DNA of 64,000 nt from Sporosarcina obsidiansis (lineage in GTDB: Bacteria > Bacillota > Bacilli > Bacillales_A > Planococcaceae), in the NCBI RefSeq assembly GCF_009651005.1, contig NZ_WHVW01000007.1:62001-126000 (forward strand). The letters are read 5' to 3'. Position numbers and translations under genes: made by a program. The notes under the pieces are model-generated. The model was given only the letters and a program-made list of their open reading frames with translations. It was not told the DNA's origin and did no database searches. Positions 30,556 to 40,337 of the stretch are shown here, in pieces. Numbering within the stretch: the stretch's first letter is position 1; every line of letters begins with the position of its first letter.

Positions 30556-33500
30556 TTAATAACGCTTGATGGCTACTGTTTTTACTTGTTCGATTACTTT
30601 ATCGATTGTGTCGAAGTCTAATGTTGCATTGTTTTCATTCGAGAAATCAAACAATAAATCATCAATGTCCTGCGCAATACGATTGTGTATTTGCGTGTTG
30701 TTATGCCAATCTACTTTTTGGTGTTGTTTAATAATCGCATCCATCTTTAATGCTAAATTGGCAAAGTCTTCATCACCATATGATACTTGTTCATCCTTAA
30801 TCGTTAAGAGATCTTTTGTCACGCCGTAAAAGGCTTGTGCGTGGCCGTTATCTTTGATGATTGCTGGATAATCTTCTTTCGGTTCGCCTTGACGGAATTC
30901 ATTTAACAATTCATTCATTGAGTTTAAATAATCCGCCTCCGAAATGCGTTTTTCTTTATACTGATCTATTACTTCCTGAATGCGTTCTGAGAACTTCTTG
31001 TAATAGGCAGGATTTTCATCCCACTTAGCGCTGACACTTTTCGTTAAACGTGTACGAATTGCGTCAGCCTTTGCACGCTTTGAGCCAAGACGTTCAAGCT
31101 CTTCCTTGAATCCTTTTTCATTCAAAATATCGACTGGATTTGTAATACGAATAATATCTTCAGCTGAAATATATTGGTCCATCAGCTTTTGCATTTTCGC
31201 TTCATATTCCTTGTGATCAATCGAGTCTGAATAGCGTAATTTCACAGCCTTGCGTAGCTCTTGGAAGAACTTTAAGTCTTTCTTGTACTTAGAAAGCTCT
31301 TCTTCCTGTAAAGCATTATATATACGCTCAGATTCTAAAGCAATTGCAAGGTTGCGTGCGAATTTACTCAAAATATTATAGAAGTCATTGCGTAGTTCTT
31401 CATCTTCTAACAGTACCTCATATTCTTCTACGTCCGATTTATTTCGAATCGGTGCAAAGATGTCCCACAGTTGTGAATGATATTGACGAAGGTCACCAAT
31501 AATTGTGATGACGTCATAAATCGCACCTTGAATGTCTTCTGGATCGAAGTTTTCTAATCCAGCACCTGAATACATTTGTAATGCTTCATCTAACTTTTCA
31601 AGTAAGCCCCGATAGTCGATGATAAGACCATAATCTTTGCCCTCATATAATCGATTAACGCGGGCGATTGCTTGCAGTAGTGTATGCTCCTTCATCGGTT
31701 TGTCGATGTATAGCAATGATGCTCGTGGCGCGTCAAAACCTGTTAACAGCTTATCTACGACAATTAATATATCAATTTCATCATCACCGTTTATGAATTC
31801 GTCTTTAATTGTGTCTTCATAAGCTTCTGGTGTGCCGTAGCGGTCCATCATCTTCTTCCAAAAACGCTGAATTAAATCTTGAGAGTCTTCGTCAATCGAA
31901 TCATGCCCCTCACGTTGATCTGGCGGAGAAATAACGACAGCGCAATTCAAATCGCCAAACTCCTCGAAGAAATTTAAATAACGAATTGCTTCCATCTTGC
32001 TATTTGTCGCAAGCATCGCCTTAAACTGCGATCCTTGTGTTTTATAGTTGCGATAGAAATACTCGTTTATGTCAAAGGCGATCATGCTAATTCGTTGATC
32101 TGAAGATGCAATACGCTCAAAGTGCGCCCACTTTTTCATTACTTCTTCTTTTTGAGTATCATTTAAATGACGCGTAATCATATTTAGGCGGTTATCAATA
32201 GCTGTTTTGTTAACCGTTTGATCGACCATCTTTCCTTCATATAGTAGTGGAACGATAGCTTTGTCATTAACCGCGTCAGCAATTGTATATTTATGAATAA
32301 GCTTACCGAACTTAATCATCGTACTCTTTTCTTTTTTCATTAAAGGCGTACCTGTAAAGCCAAGATATGATGCATTCGGGAATACCTTTTTCATTTTATT
32401 ATGAAGCTCGCCATACTGTGTACGATGCGATTCATCTACAAGTACGAATATGTCACGTGAATCGTTTAGTTGTTGTTTCGCCTGAGCTGTGTCGAATTTA
32501 TGCACTAAAGTTGTGACGATGTCGGTGTTGCCGTCATTTAACAATGCAATTAAATGATTGCCTGAATTTGCACGGCTTGCTTTTAAGCGCGTATGGTTAA
32601 ATGTTTTATGAATTTGCTTATCCAGTTCTACACGATCGGTTACAACAACTACCTTTGGATTCACATCTGATAGCTCTGTCAAAATGTAACGTGCCAGCAT
32701 AACCATTGTTAGTGATTTCCCAGACCCTTGTGTATGCCAGATAACGCCTGATTGACGGTTACCTTTTTCATCACGCTGTTCAATAGTTTGCAATATTTGT
32801 TTGATTGCAAAGTATTGTTGGTATCTCGTTACCTTCTTAACATCTTTGTCAAATAGCGTGAAGAATGCCGTTAGCTCTAATAACCGCTCTGGATGGAACA
32901 AGGAAATAATATTTTTGTCCTGTGTCGTTGGTAAGCGATCTGTTACAGCATTTTGCAACAACTGCTCTAACCACTGTTGTTCTTCCTCTTTCCAAACAGA
33001 CCAGAATTTCTTCGGCGTAGCGCACGTGGCGTACTGCGTTTCATTTTTGTTTGTCGCCATCACAATTTGAACAAACTTAAACAACTGTGGGATATATTCA
33101 TTTTTTTGGTTACGAATCATTTGGCTAATGCCTTGGTTCATAGAAATCGACGCTTTTTTACATTCAATCACTGCAAAAGGAATACCGTTTACAAATAGGA
33201 CGATGTCTGGACGCACAAGTTTGCCGTCCGCGCGCTCCACAGAAAATTCTTTTACGACATGAAAGACATTGTTTTCGATATTGTCCCAGTCTATAAACTG
33301 TATAGTAAATGATTTCTTTGAGCCATCTGGAAGAAACTCGGTATAGCTTCTTCCTAACATAATTGTTTCATAAATTGCTTCATTCGCCTTTACAAGCCCA
33401 TTCGTTAACGGCTCGTCTAAATCGCGAATGGCTTGCTGAATATTGTTTTCACTGAAGGCGTAATAATCATTTTTATATTCATAGCGATTTATTTTGCGTA

Positions 33501-33660
33501 GCTGGTCTTCCAGCACATCGCGCAGTAATACGTTATAAAGATTCCCGCGCATTTGTTCCGCTTGTTCAGTCGGGATGTAGGTATATCCAAGACGTTGTAA
33601 AACCTCGAGTGCAGGTTTTTGACTTATCGTCATTTCATCATAAAGTTGCCCAGTGGACAC
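30556..33660 (-). CDS. hsdR: Type I restriction enzyme R subunit (1034 aa)
   Basis: The motor and nuclease subunit of a type I restriction complex. The N-terminal nuclease site is RPDIVLFVNGIPFAVIECKK, carrying the Asp and Glu-x-Lys. The SF2 translocase follows: Walker A VIWHTQGSGKSLTM, motif II FVLVDESHRTQYG, motif III LGFTGTPLM, then DKLLTGFDAPRAS and ARVNRLYEGKDYG. A helical C-terminal region that docks onto HsdM/HsdS completes normal length. It translocates unmodified DNA through the complex and cuts at a distance. It is downstream of hsdS by ~43 bp. Intact. Confidence 0.95.
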   Translation of the reverse strand: MSTGQLYDEMTISQKPALEVLQRLGYTYIPTEQAEQMRGNLYNVLLRDVLEDQLRKINRYEYKNDYYAFSENNIQQAIRDLDEPLTNGLVKANEAIYETIMLGRSYTEFLPDGSKKSFTIQFIDWDNIENNVFHVVKEFSVERADGKLVRPDIVLFVNGIPFAVIECKKASISMNQGISQMIRNQKNEYIPQLFKFVQIVMATNKNETQYATCATPKKFWSVWKEEEQQWLEQLLQNAVTDRLPTTQDKNIISLFHPERLLELTAFFTLFDKDVKKVTRYQQYFAIKQILQTIEQRDEKGNRQSGVIWHTQGSGKSLTMVMLARYILTELSDVNPKVVVVTDRVELDKQIHKTFNHTRLKASRANSGNHLIALLNDGNTDIVTTLVHKFDTAQAKQQLNDSRDIFVLVDESHRTQYGELHNKMKKVFPNASYLGFTGTPLMKKEKSTMIKFGKLIHKYTIADAVNDKAIVPLLYEGKMVDQTVNKTAIDNRLNMITRHLNDTQKEEVMKKWAHFERIASSDQRISMIAFDINEYFYRNYKTQGSQFKAMLATNSKMEAIRYLNFFEEFGDLNCAVVISPPDQREGHDSIDEDSQDLIQRFWKKMMDRYGTPEAYEDTIKDEFINGDDEIDILIVVDKLLTGFDAPRASLLYIDKPMKEHTLLQAIARVNRLYEGKDYGLIIDYRGLLEKLDEALQMYSGAGLENFDPEDIQGAIYDVITIIGDLRQYHSQLWDIFAPIRNKSDVEEYEVLLEDEELRNDFYNILSKFARNLAIALESERIYNALQEEELSKYKKDLKFFQELRKAVKLRYSDSIDHKEYEAKMQKLMDQYISAEDIIRITNPVDILNEKGFKEELERLGSKRAKADAIRTRLTKSVSAKWDENPAYYKKFSERIQEVIDQYKEKRISEADYLNSMNELLNEFRQGEPKEDYPAIIKDNGHAQAFYGVTKDLLTIKDEQVSYGDEDFANLALKMDAIIKQHQKVDWHNNTQIHNRIAQDIDDLLFDFSNENNATLDFDTIDKVIEQVKTVAIKRY

Positions 33661-33703
33661 ATCGCCACCTCCAATCTATAAATGAAGGAAAGGAGCGAGG
33701 GAG

Positions 33704-34894
33704 TTACACCTTCACTCTGATTTTTCCTGTAAGGAGTTGTTGCATGAGTGATTTTTTCTGATCGATTAATAAGCTTAATTCCTTTTCGAGTAAAAGAATT
33801 TCGGTTTCTTGATTCTTAATAATTCGACCGATTTGTTCTTGCTCTTCCATAGGTGGTAAATCAATTAACATTTTAGTAAGCATTTCTCTACGAACTGAAT
33901 CTACTGACGTTTTTGCATTAAACTTTTTGATTTGCTTCATAAAGTTTTGACTAATATAACAGTATAAAAAGTAACCATCGACATTTTTAAAATCGCTTAA
34001 TTTATATACCCGTTGGTGAAAATCAAATTTACCATTAATATAGTGAAATACTTTCCCAACACCTACACCGTCACCTGCTGTTAAGATAGCCTCTCCATCA
34101 TAAGAAAAGGTGTTAATTCTTTCCACATTCTGCGATCTAACAAAAAATGGATATATTCCATCATCTACTTTATTTTGTGTATCTTTATTACCTGTGGAAA
34201 TCTTACAAATATCCCCTAAATACACTTTCTTCCATTTAGTTATATATCCTGGAAATCTAACACGCCCTGAAAGTAAATTTTGCATTAAACCCTTTTTGTG
34301 TTCTTTTTTCTGTCTAATTAACTGTTTTTTCAATTCAATTGTCTTATCCCAAACTGACAAGATAGAACCGATTTTCTCCTGTTCTTTTTTATCAGGAAGT
34401 ACAATCTTTAAATTTTGGAGATTAGGTTTACTTAGTCCATATACAGAAGTACCAGTAGCTAATATCATTAATTGCTTCCTAATATTCCAATCACTCAAAA
34501 AATATCTTTTATAGTTATAAGAAATAGTATCGTTAGTATCTCTTGCAACAATAGTATGCAATCCGCTAATAAATGGAATGTTTTCTGGATTAATAATAGC
34601 GACAGCCTTCCCAATTCCCTCATAATCCTCCGAGGCATCAGCAAAAACAATGTCCCCATCTTTCAATAGGTACTTCGAAGATATTTCTTCTAAAGAGATA
34701 TTATATTTTGGTAAAGTATCATAATCGCGATTAACAGACATAAAATTTTCTTGAGTTTTATGAATATCACCATAATGCAAATAACAAATACCTTCGTCAC
34801 ATAAATTTGCTCTCGATATAGACAAACTACCTCCTAAATCGAAAACGTCACCAAATTTATACTCTTTCCAATCTCTTGGATATATTTCCTTCAC
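33704..34894 (-). CDS. hsdS: Type I restriction-modification specificity subunit (396 aa, two TRDs)
   Basis: A GTG start behind AGGTGAAGTGA. Two target-recognition halves are visible. The first is KEYKFGDVFDLGGSLSISRA, ending in the conserved helix PDKKEQEKIGSILSVWDKTI. The second is KWKKVYLGDICKISTGNKDT, ending LPPMEEQEQIGRIIKNQETE. The paired spacer helices keep the two domains at fixed distance, setting a bipartite DNA target. The site cannot be predicted. It lies between rhuM and hsdR in the operon. Another S-like gene of half size is upstream of hsdM, allowing possible specificity switching. Confidence 0.93.
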   Translation of the reverse strand: MKEIYPRDWKEYKFGDVFDLGGSLSISRANLCDEGICYLHYGDIHKTQENFMSVNRDYDTLPKYNISLEEISSKYLLKDGDIVFADASEDYEGIGKAVAIINPENIPFISGLHTIVARDTNDTISYNYKRYFLSDWNIRKQLMILATGTSVYGLSKPNLQNLKIVLPDKKEQEKIGSILSVWDKTIELKKQLIRQKKEHKKGLMQNLLSGRVRFPGYITKWKKVYLGDICKISTGNKDTQNKVDDGIYPFFVRSQNVERINTFSYDGEAILTAGDGVGVGKVFHYINGKFDFHQRVYKLSDFKNVDGYFLYCYISQNFMKQIKKFNAKTSVDSVRREMLTKMLIDLPPMEEQEQIGRIIKNQETEILLLEKELSLLIDQKKSLMQQLLTGKIRVKV

Positions 34895-34917
34895 TCACTT
34901 CACCTACATTTAATTTA

Positions 34918-35913
34918 TTATTTTTCATAATCCTTATTCTCTATAAACCTATCAAAATCATTCTTCTTTGGCTCTTCCAATCTTTGCTTATGAAAGATTT
35001 CATATTGTTCAATAGCAAATTGTTCTGCTAACTTTGCTCTCACTTTACCTGAGTTCGTCAGAATATCATGTTCATTGAATTCTAAAAACGCATCCAGCTT
35101 TTGTGCCCAGTCCTTCATATACATCGGTTTCTTCTTTTTCGCCTGCGATTCAGCATAATCTAAATACATCGTCACAATACGATTTAAATCGATTAGTTCC
35201 TCTTGAGTTAAATAGTTTTTCGCAACGGTTATATCTGTTTTACGGACTTTATCACCTTTCCAGCTTGTTAGTCCCATATTTGGCTTTGTTGCGTCCGCGC
35301 GCTCTACGATTAATTCAGAGGCAGTATGTCCATGAATAGCAAAGTGTAATTTATTTTGTACTGTTGCAAAGAACTCTCTTGCAATCGTTGAATTTGGATC
35401 GTAGTCAATCGATGTAGCATAGATGTCTGTAATCTTTTGGTAGAAACGTTTTTCTGATGCTCGAATGTCGCGAATACGTTCAAGTAATTCGTCAAAATAA
35501 TCTGCTCCAATGTTACGCATCTCTTTCAGACGTTCATCATCCATTGTAAAGCCTTTAACCATAAACTCATTTAAACGCTCTGTCGCCCATTGACGGAATT
35601 GTGTACCGCGATGCGAACGTACACGGTAACCAACGGCTATAATCATTTCAAGATTATAGTGCTTTGCTTGTCTTTTAACTTCACGTGCACCTTCATTTTG
35701 AACTTGTAAGTAATTCTTACAAGTTGCCTCTTCTAATAATTCACCTTCTGAGTAAACATTTTTTATATGAAACGTAATATTCTGTGTAGACGTTTGGAAT
35801 AACTCAGCCATCGCTTTTTGTGTCATCCAAACAGTTTCGCCTTCTAATCGCACTTGGATTTTTGTTTCACCATTTTCAGTTTGATACATTAAAAAATTTG
35901 AGTTATTATCCAT
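34918..35913 (-). CDS. RhuM family protein (331 aa)
   Basis: RhuM-type protein: NFLMYQTENGETKIQVRLEG, WMTQKAMAELFQTSTQNITF (helix-turn-helix-like), VKRQAKHYNLEMIIAVGYRV and SHRGTQFRQWATERLNEFM. I start at ATG 35913 because AGAGGTGAGA precedes it; an in-frame start at 35979 would almost touch the hsdM stop. RhuM was named in a Salmonella pathogenicity island; relatives very often sit inside type I restriction operons, as here between hsdM and hsdS. The molecular function is unknown; DNA binding is suggested by the N-terminal motif. Confidence 0.88.
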   Translation of the reverse strand: MDNNSNFLMYQTENGETKIQVRLEGETVWMTQKAMAELFQTSTQNITFHIKNVYSEGELLEEATCKNYLQVQNEGAREVKRQAKHYNLEMIIAVGYRVRSHRGTQFRQWATERLNEFMVKGFTMDDERLKEMRNIGADYFDELLERIRDIRASEKRFYQKITDIYATSIDYDPNSTIAREFFATVQNKLHFAIHGHTASELIVERADATKPNMGLTSWKGDKVRKTDITVAKNYLTQEELIDLNRIVTMYLDYAESQAKKKKPMYMKDWAQKLDAFLEFNEHDILTNSGKVRAKLAEQFAIEQYEIFHKQRLEEPKKNDFDRFIENKDYEK

Positions 35914-35988
35914 CTTCTCACCTCTACTATACTTGATGACCATTTTCCTGCCTTCAAGAAAATAGTCTCTTTCACTCATTCCTTACTG

Positions 35989-37518
35989 TTACAACCCTAA
36001 CTCTTTCAAATACTTCTCCATCTCAGCTTCGACAACGGCTAATTCCTTTTTAATGTCCGCGATATTTTGTTTCACTGCCTCCATATCGACTGGTGCTTCT
36101 TCCTCAAACGTATCAACATAACGAGGTATATTTAAATTATAGTCATTTTCTTGGATTTCTTTTTTAGTCGCTTTATATGAATACTTATTAATCGTTTCAC
36201 GGCTATCATATGTAGCAACGATTTTTTGTAAGTCCTCTTCGCGTAGCTTGTTCTGATTTTTACCTTTTTCGTAGTTACCCTCACCTGATGCATCGATAAA
36301 CAGTACATCTTCACGCCCGCGATTTTTCTTAAACACCAGAACACACGCTGGAATGCTTGTCCCGTAGAACAATCCTTCTGGCAAACCGATTACTGCATCG
36401 AGTAAATTCATTTCAATGATTTCTTTACGAATTTTACCTTCACTTGCACCACGGAATAAAACGCCGTGCGGTAAAATTGTCGCCATCGTACCATTTTCAG
36501 CTAATGAATAAAGCATATGCTGTACAAATGCATAGTCACCTTTAGATGTTGGTGGTACGCCCCATTCAAAACGACGGTGTTGGTCTAAGCTTGCTTCCAT
36601 TTTAAACTTCTTGTCTGAGTTGCTATCACCTGCAAAGCCCATTGCCCATTTGTCTAATGAGAACGGCGGGTTGGCAACAATTTTTTGGAACTTCATTAAT
36701 TTGCCGTCCTCTAAATGAAGTGGGTTTGCTAATGTGTCCCCCCATTCGATTGAAGCGTCATCAATACCGTGTAAATACATATTCATTAATGCTAAAGAAT
36801 GGGTTGCACCGTTACGCTCTTGTCCGTAAATTGCTACTTTATTATTTGGTACTTGTTTCGCAACGCGGATCAACAATGAACCTGATCCACATGTTGGGTC
36901 GTAAATGCGGTCATTTTCTTGTGGCTTCACTAAACGTGCTAATAATTCGGATGCCATCGTTGGCGTATAGAACTCTCCGCCCTTCTTTCCAGCGTCAGAT
37001 GCGAACTGCTCAATCATATATTGATAGGCGTTGCCGATAATATCTTCATTACCTATGACTGACGGCTTTAAGTTTAATTTGTTCATATCTTCTAATAATG
37101 TGCGCAGCATCGCATTACGCTCTTTCGTTTTTCCTAAAACTGCTTCATTATTGAAGTCGATGTTACGGAATACACCACGAAGCTTACCTGTATTTTCATC
37201 CTCAATACGCGCTAATAATTTATTAATGATGTCGCCTATTTCAGCGTCAGTACGTTTGCTGTACAGGTAATCGAATGTTGATTTTTCATCTAATACAAAG
37301 CGCTCACGTGTTAAGGCACGTTGAATACGTTGTTCGTCACCGTTATATCGTTCTGTATATTCTTGTAAATGCTCTTTGTATGAATCGCTCAAATATTTAA
37401 TGAACATCATTGTTAAAATGTAGTCTTTATAAATACTTGAGTCGATTTTTCCGCGGAACGTGTCCGCGGCCTGCCATAATATACTGTTAATTTGATCTTG
37501 CGAAACTTTCTCTGTCAT
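35989..37518 (-). CDS. hsdM: Type I restriction-modification methyltransferase subunit (509 aa)
   Basis: An N6-adenine methyltransferase. An N-terminal helical domain (INSILWQAADTFRGKIDSSI) is followed by the AdoMet motif DPTCGSGSLLIRVAK and the catalytic NPPFSLDKW. ATILPHGVLFRGASEGKIRK follows in normal order, and a coiled C-terminus (EEEAPVDMEAVKQNIADIKK) contacts HsdS. With HsdS it methylates host DNA at the target site to protect it from HsdR. It is second in the operon, 14 bp after the half-size S gene. Intact, of normal length. Confidence 0.95.
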   Translation of the reverse strand: MTEKVSQDQINSILWQAADTFRGKIDSSIYKDYILTMMFIKYLSDSYKEHLQEYTERYNGDEQRIQRALTRERFVLDEKSTFDYLYSKRTDAEIGDIINKLLARIEDENTGKLRGVFRNIDFNNEAVLGKTKERNAMLRTLLEDMNKLNLKPSVIGNEDIIGNAYQYMIEQFASDAGKKGGEFYTPTMASELLARLVKPQENDRIYDPTCGSGSLLIRVAKQVPNNKVAIYGQERNGATHSLALMNMYLHGIDDASIEWGDTLANPLHLEDGKLMKFQKIVANPPFSLDKWAMGFAGDSNSDKKFKMEASLDQHRRFEWGVPPTSKGDYAFVQHMLYSLAENGTMATILPHGVLFRGASEGKIRKEIIEMNLLDAVIGLPEGLFYGTSIPACVLVFKKNRGREDVLFIDASGEGNYEKGKNQNKLREEDLQKIVATYDSRETINKYSYKATKKEIQENDYNLNIPRYVDTFEEEAPVDMEAVKQNIADIKKELAVVEAEMEKYLKELGL

Positions 37519-37532
37519 GTGATTTCCTCCTG

Positions 37533-38099
37533 TTAGATCCCTTGAAGCACTTTAGTTGTCTGTGCTTGGAACAACTTTTCTTTCTCTTCTATTAACTTTT
37601 TTAGTAGCTGTTTTTCTTGTAAATGAAGCTTGTACAATTGCACCATATTCCGTTGCTTTTCAATATCGATTTGCTCAATTAAAATCGAACTTAATGTCGC
37701 TTTATTCGTACTTGGAATTTTCGTTCCCGACTGTCCTTTTTCCAGCTCTTTCTTTACAAAAGTCGTATTTAAATACCACGCAACAAATTCAGGTAAAAAG
37801 AAATCAACCTGAACCTTGATTACTGCAAATGTAGAAGGTATTAACAATCCTGATTTGGTTTTATCAATATACACCGCAGAAAATGGATAGTTTAAACGGA
37901 ACAGTATATCTCCTTCTTCTGTAAAGTGTTGCGGACTTAGTACATCATTACTTTGAAATTGCTCGAACGGTTCATTTAATGCATCAATATTTTTCAGTGT
38001 AAACATATTGTATGTCGCTCTTACTTCGTTCTTATTCATCGCCTTTTTGCGCGTAATGACCATGCCTGCACGTATATCTGCTATATCTCCTAATTGCAA
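37533..38099 (-). CDS. Half-size specificity-subunit-like protein (188 aa, single TRD)
   Basis: It has the fold pattern of one HsdS half: QLGDIADIRAGMVITRKKAM, GDILFRLNYPFSAVYIDKT, FFLPEFVAWYLNTTFVKKEL, SGTKIPSTNKATLSSILIEQ, then a long helix rich in Gln, Lys and Leu. I prefer the TTG at 38099, which has GGAGGTGTG at proper spacing; longer readings would run through the palindromic operator-like region at 38121-38156. It could dimerise into an alternative S subunit or modulate HsdM. It is first in the operon. Such half-S genes upstream of hsdM exist in other Firmicutes, but their role is unclear. Confidence 0.75.
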   Translation of the reverse strand: MQLGDIADIRAGMVITRKKAMNKNEVRATYNMFTLKNIDALNEPFEQFQSNDVLSPQHFTEEGDILFRLNYPFSAVYIDKTKSGLLIPSTFAVIKVQVDFFLPEFVAWYLNTTFVKKELEKGQSGTKIPSTNKATLSSILIEQIDIEKQRNMVQLYKLHLQEKQLLKKLIEEKEKLFQAQTTKVLQGI

Positions 38100-38120
38100 A
38101 AAACACACCTCCATTTCGTT

Positions 38121-38156
38121 AAATACATCATTTAACTTTAAAGTTAAATACATCAT
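38121..38156. promoter_or_regulatory. Operator-like palindrome flanked by direct repeats before the restriction operon
   Basis: A perfect 16 bp palindrome, TTAACTTTAAAGTTAA (38132-38147), is bracketed by two copies of AAATACATCAT starting at 38121 and 38146, 25 bp apart. It lies 20-60 bp upstream of the first gene, where a repressor could act. The regulator is unknown; the XRE protein at 39660 is a candidate. Confidence 0.55.
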
Positions 38157-38430
38157 ATAACAAAATAGATACATTTGTAAAATGTTTTATTCGTTTTTTC
38201 ATATTGTTACAAAGGCAACAAAATCAATTCAATGAAGCGCAGCAACTTTATGTGCAAATTTCTAATCGAATTGTGATTATAATCGTTACTCTAATCTAAT
38301 TAGGTGTAGATTCGTTAATATAATCAGCAATCTAATTTATATCATATTTTGTTTCGCCATCATGTCGGCATAGCTTTCATATGCAAGATTGGAGTTGGAT
38401 TGTAGCATTCAAATCGTGGACAATTATGTT

Positions 38431-39429
38431 TTATTCAAATTTTGCGAAGAGATTATTTAATGGGTTTTCAAATTGTTTAGGCGCTTTTGGATAATTCTTT
38501 GGGATACATACGGGATTGATTCCCAAGCTTTTTAGTAGGCGCAAAGCCTTTTTATACTTATATGGAGTTATATGCTTTTTAGGGGTACTTAAGCTGTACG
38601 AAGATGTCTTAAGGAGGAATTCTTTTAAAAGTGCCTTATCAGAGGATTTTAGCGACGTACACTGAAGCATACGCTCAACTTCTGAATACTTATAGTAAGT
38701 TCCTTGGGGATAGATAGGAATTAAATATTGACGGAGGTAATCATAATAGCGACTTTCAATAAAATAATTTGCCAATTTCATTGGGATCGGTTTTGGACAG
38801 CGCTCGCTTGCTTTATAGTATAAATGTTGATACATCAATCTCACTTCAAAACGTACCACGTCTTTTTCGTAATCTTGAATATCGCATTCTTTAGCTTCCC
38901 TTTCCGCTTCTTTGTCATATGCAGTCGTTACAATTGCGCGCGAGCTATGATAAATAGTTGTTTTATACTTTTCAAACTTCCCTGATTCATTTTTCATACC
39001 ACTATATTTTTGTTGAAAGCGATAACGCTCGACATGTTTCGTAATTAGATGGAAATATAACTCGCGCATATGTTTATTTGGTAAAATCAGATCATAACGA
39101 TAATCAATACGCGTTAATATATGCTCGCTGTAAAATGTCGTATGTGAAAATAAAATCATAAGCAATTCCTTAACACGTAACTCTATTTCATAATAATCCG
39201 ATTCTCGTATGTCTGCTTTTTTTAACAGGAGAACCGCATCTACAACTAACGACAAGTAATTATTGCCACTATTTCGCTTTACTTGTACAGTAAAAGCATT
39301 ATTAAAATATTCTCCGTAATTCTTTTGTATATATTCATTAACCGCCTTATAGCTATAATCGATTGTATTTTCTAAAACATCAATATCCTTCTCAACAAGC
39401 GGAAATTTCATTTGAAATGTATGAATCAT
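38431..39429 (-). CDS. Replication-initiator-like protein (332 aa) of the island
   Basis: MIHTFQMKFPLVEKDIDVLE begins the protein, with AAAGGAGAAATCT upstream. Internal ILTRIDYRYDLILPN and DYEKDVVRFEVRLMYQHLYY resemble conserved blocks of phage/plasmid gene II/X-type replication proteins found in integrative elements. I cannot assign the catalytic tyrosine with certainty. It lies between the XRE regulator and the restriction operon and is transcribed away from the integrase. AT-rich flanks with short inverted repeats at 38270-38345 and 39474-39525 could be an origin. The role in replicating the excised island is inference. Confidence 0.6.
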   Translation of the reverse strand: MIHTFQMKFPLVEKDIDVLENTIDYSYKAVNEYIQKNYGEYFNNAFTVQVKRNSGNNYLSLVVDAVLLLKKADIRESDYYEIELRVKELLMILFSHTTFYSEHILTRIDYRYDLILPNKHMRELYFHLITKHVERYRFQQKYSGMKNESGKFEKYKTTIYHSSRAIVTTAYDKEAEREAKECDIQDYEKDVVRFEVRLMYQHLYYKASERCPKPIPMKLANYFIESRYYDYLRQYLIPIYPQGTYYKYSEVERMLQCTSLKSSDKALLKEFLLKTSSYSLSTPKKHITPYKYKKALRLLKSLGINPVCIPKNYPKAPKQFENPLNNLFAKFE

Positions 39430-39473
39430 ATAGATTTCTCCTTTCGCAAAAATAGTAGCATATTTTCAGTTCG

Positions 39474-39525
39474 GGATTATCTTAACTATTGATACAATAA
39501 GATTTTAACTACTTTTTTTATCCCG
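39474..39525. repeat. Long-range inverted repeat upstream of the Rep-like gene
   Basis: GTCGGGAT-type arms: TTCGGGAT at the left and ATCCCGA at the right, enclosing ~35 AT-rich bases with internal ATCTTAACTA and AGTTAAAAT-like parts. It might be an origin hairpin or operator of the Rep-like gene. Confidence 0.35.
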
Positions 39526-39646
39526 ACTCAACTATTATTATTCCTTTCTTATGCGCGAGATTTTTTTTGGTTTAACAATGATTATACAAACAAAGAACTT
39601 TTTGAAAAGTCCTTCCGATGTCGTACCTTGTTCTATGCTATAAAAA

Positions 39647-39673
39647 AGCCCGAGGACAATTACGTCCTCGGCT
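39647..39673 (-). terminator. Terminator overlapping the end of the XRE gene
   Basis: On the minus strand AGCCGAGGACG, loop TAATT, then GTCCTCGGGCTTTTTTA. The stem has one bulged base and includes the stop codon of the XRE gene. Confidence 0.75.
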
Positions 39674-40109
39674 CAACAGCATGCCTTCCCTTGAAAGCAC
39701 TTATTAAATTCCCAATCTCGCAAAGTTCGCGCCACATTGTTTGTTCATTCCAGTCTAACTCCGCAATCCGTTCAATTAAATTAATTACCTGCCTCGTTTC
39801 CTCCTCAGTTAAAATCTTGTCCGCAACGCGCAACGGCGACTTGAACATTAACGAATAAAGATCTACTACTTCTCCTTCCTGTTCAGCTAACTCTTCTGCC
39901 AGCGTCAATATATCTACCTTTAACGCACGAGCGAGTTCCACTAAAATTGGGAAAGACGGACACTGCTTCTCGCTGCGCTCCAAGCGTGAAATATACGATG
40001 GGCTAATCCCTGTCGCCGAGCTCAACTGTTGCAACGTCATTCCCCGAGCCTGGCGCAAACGCTTCAACTTCTGTGCAAATGCTTCATCAAATACCTTTAC
40101 TGCTTTCAC
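39660..40109 (-). CDS. XRE-family transcriptional regulator (149 aa)
   Basis: It starts at GTG with GGAGGGG upstream. A classic lambda-repressor-type helix-turn-helix occupies residues ~13-66: LKRLRQARGMTLQQLSSATG, ISPSYISRLERSEKQCPSFP, ILVELARALKVDIL. The C-terminal ~80 residues are helical and acidic (LTEEETRQVINLIERIAELD), probably for oligomerisation. It is divergently oriented to the excisionase/integrase genes across a 545 bp AT-rich region, as expected of an island repressor controlling excision. No peptidase domain is present, so it is not a RecA-cleaved repressor. Confidence 0.88.
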   Translation of the reverse strand: MKAVKVFDEAFAQKLKRLRQARGMTLQQLSSATGISPSYISRLERSEKQCPSFPILVELARALKVDILTLAEELAEQEGEVVDLYSLMFKSPLRVADKILTEEETRQVINLIERIAELDWNEQTMWRELCEIGNLISAFKGRHAVEPRT

Positions 40110-40308
40110 TTCTTAACCCCTCCTAACATATACCGCTATGGTACACCTTAATTTGTTTTTATATATTTTAGAAGCGAGTCTGATTTTAATAACTACAATT
40201 TCCGTCAAAGTAATATTTTTTTAACGCCGTGAACCGCATTGGCTTAAATTTAATGAAGCTGGATGCGTCTGTTCTTCTTATATTTTTTTAGAAAATCGAA
40301 TTTTATTG

Positions 40309-40337
40309 TTGACAACAGATAAAATATTTTGTAAATT
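40309..40337 (+). promoter_or_regulatory. Candidate sigma-A promoter upstream of the excisionase gene
   Basis: TTGACA at 40309-40314, 17 bases, then TAAATT at 40332-40337. A 14 bp palindrome GTTACATTTGTAAC lies about 270 bp further, before the excisionase gene. The long distance leaves room for other starts. The rest of 40110-40654 is AT-rich with no gene. Confidence 0.4.
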
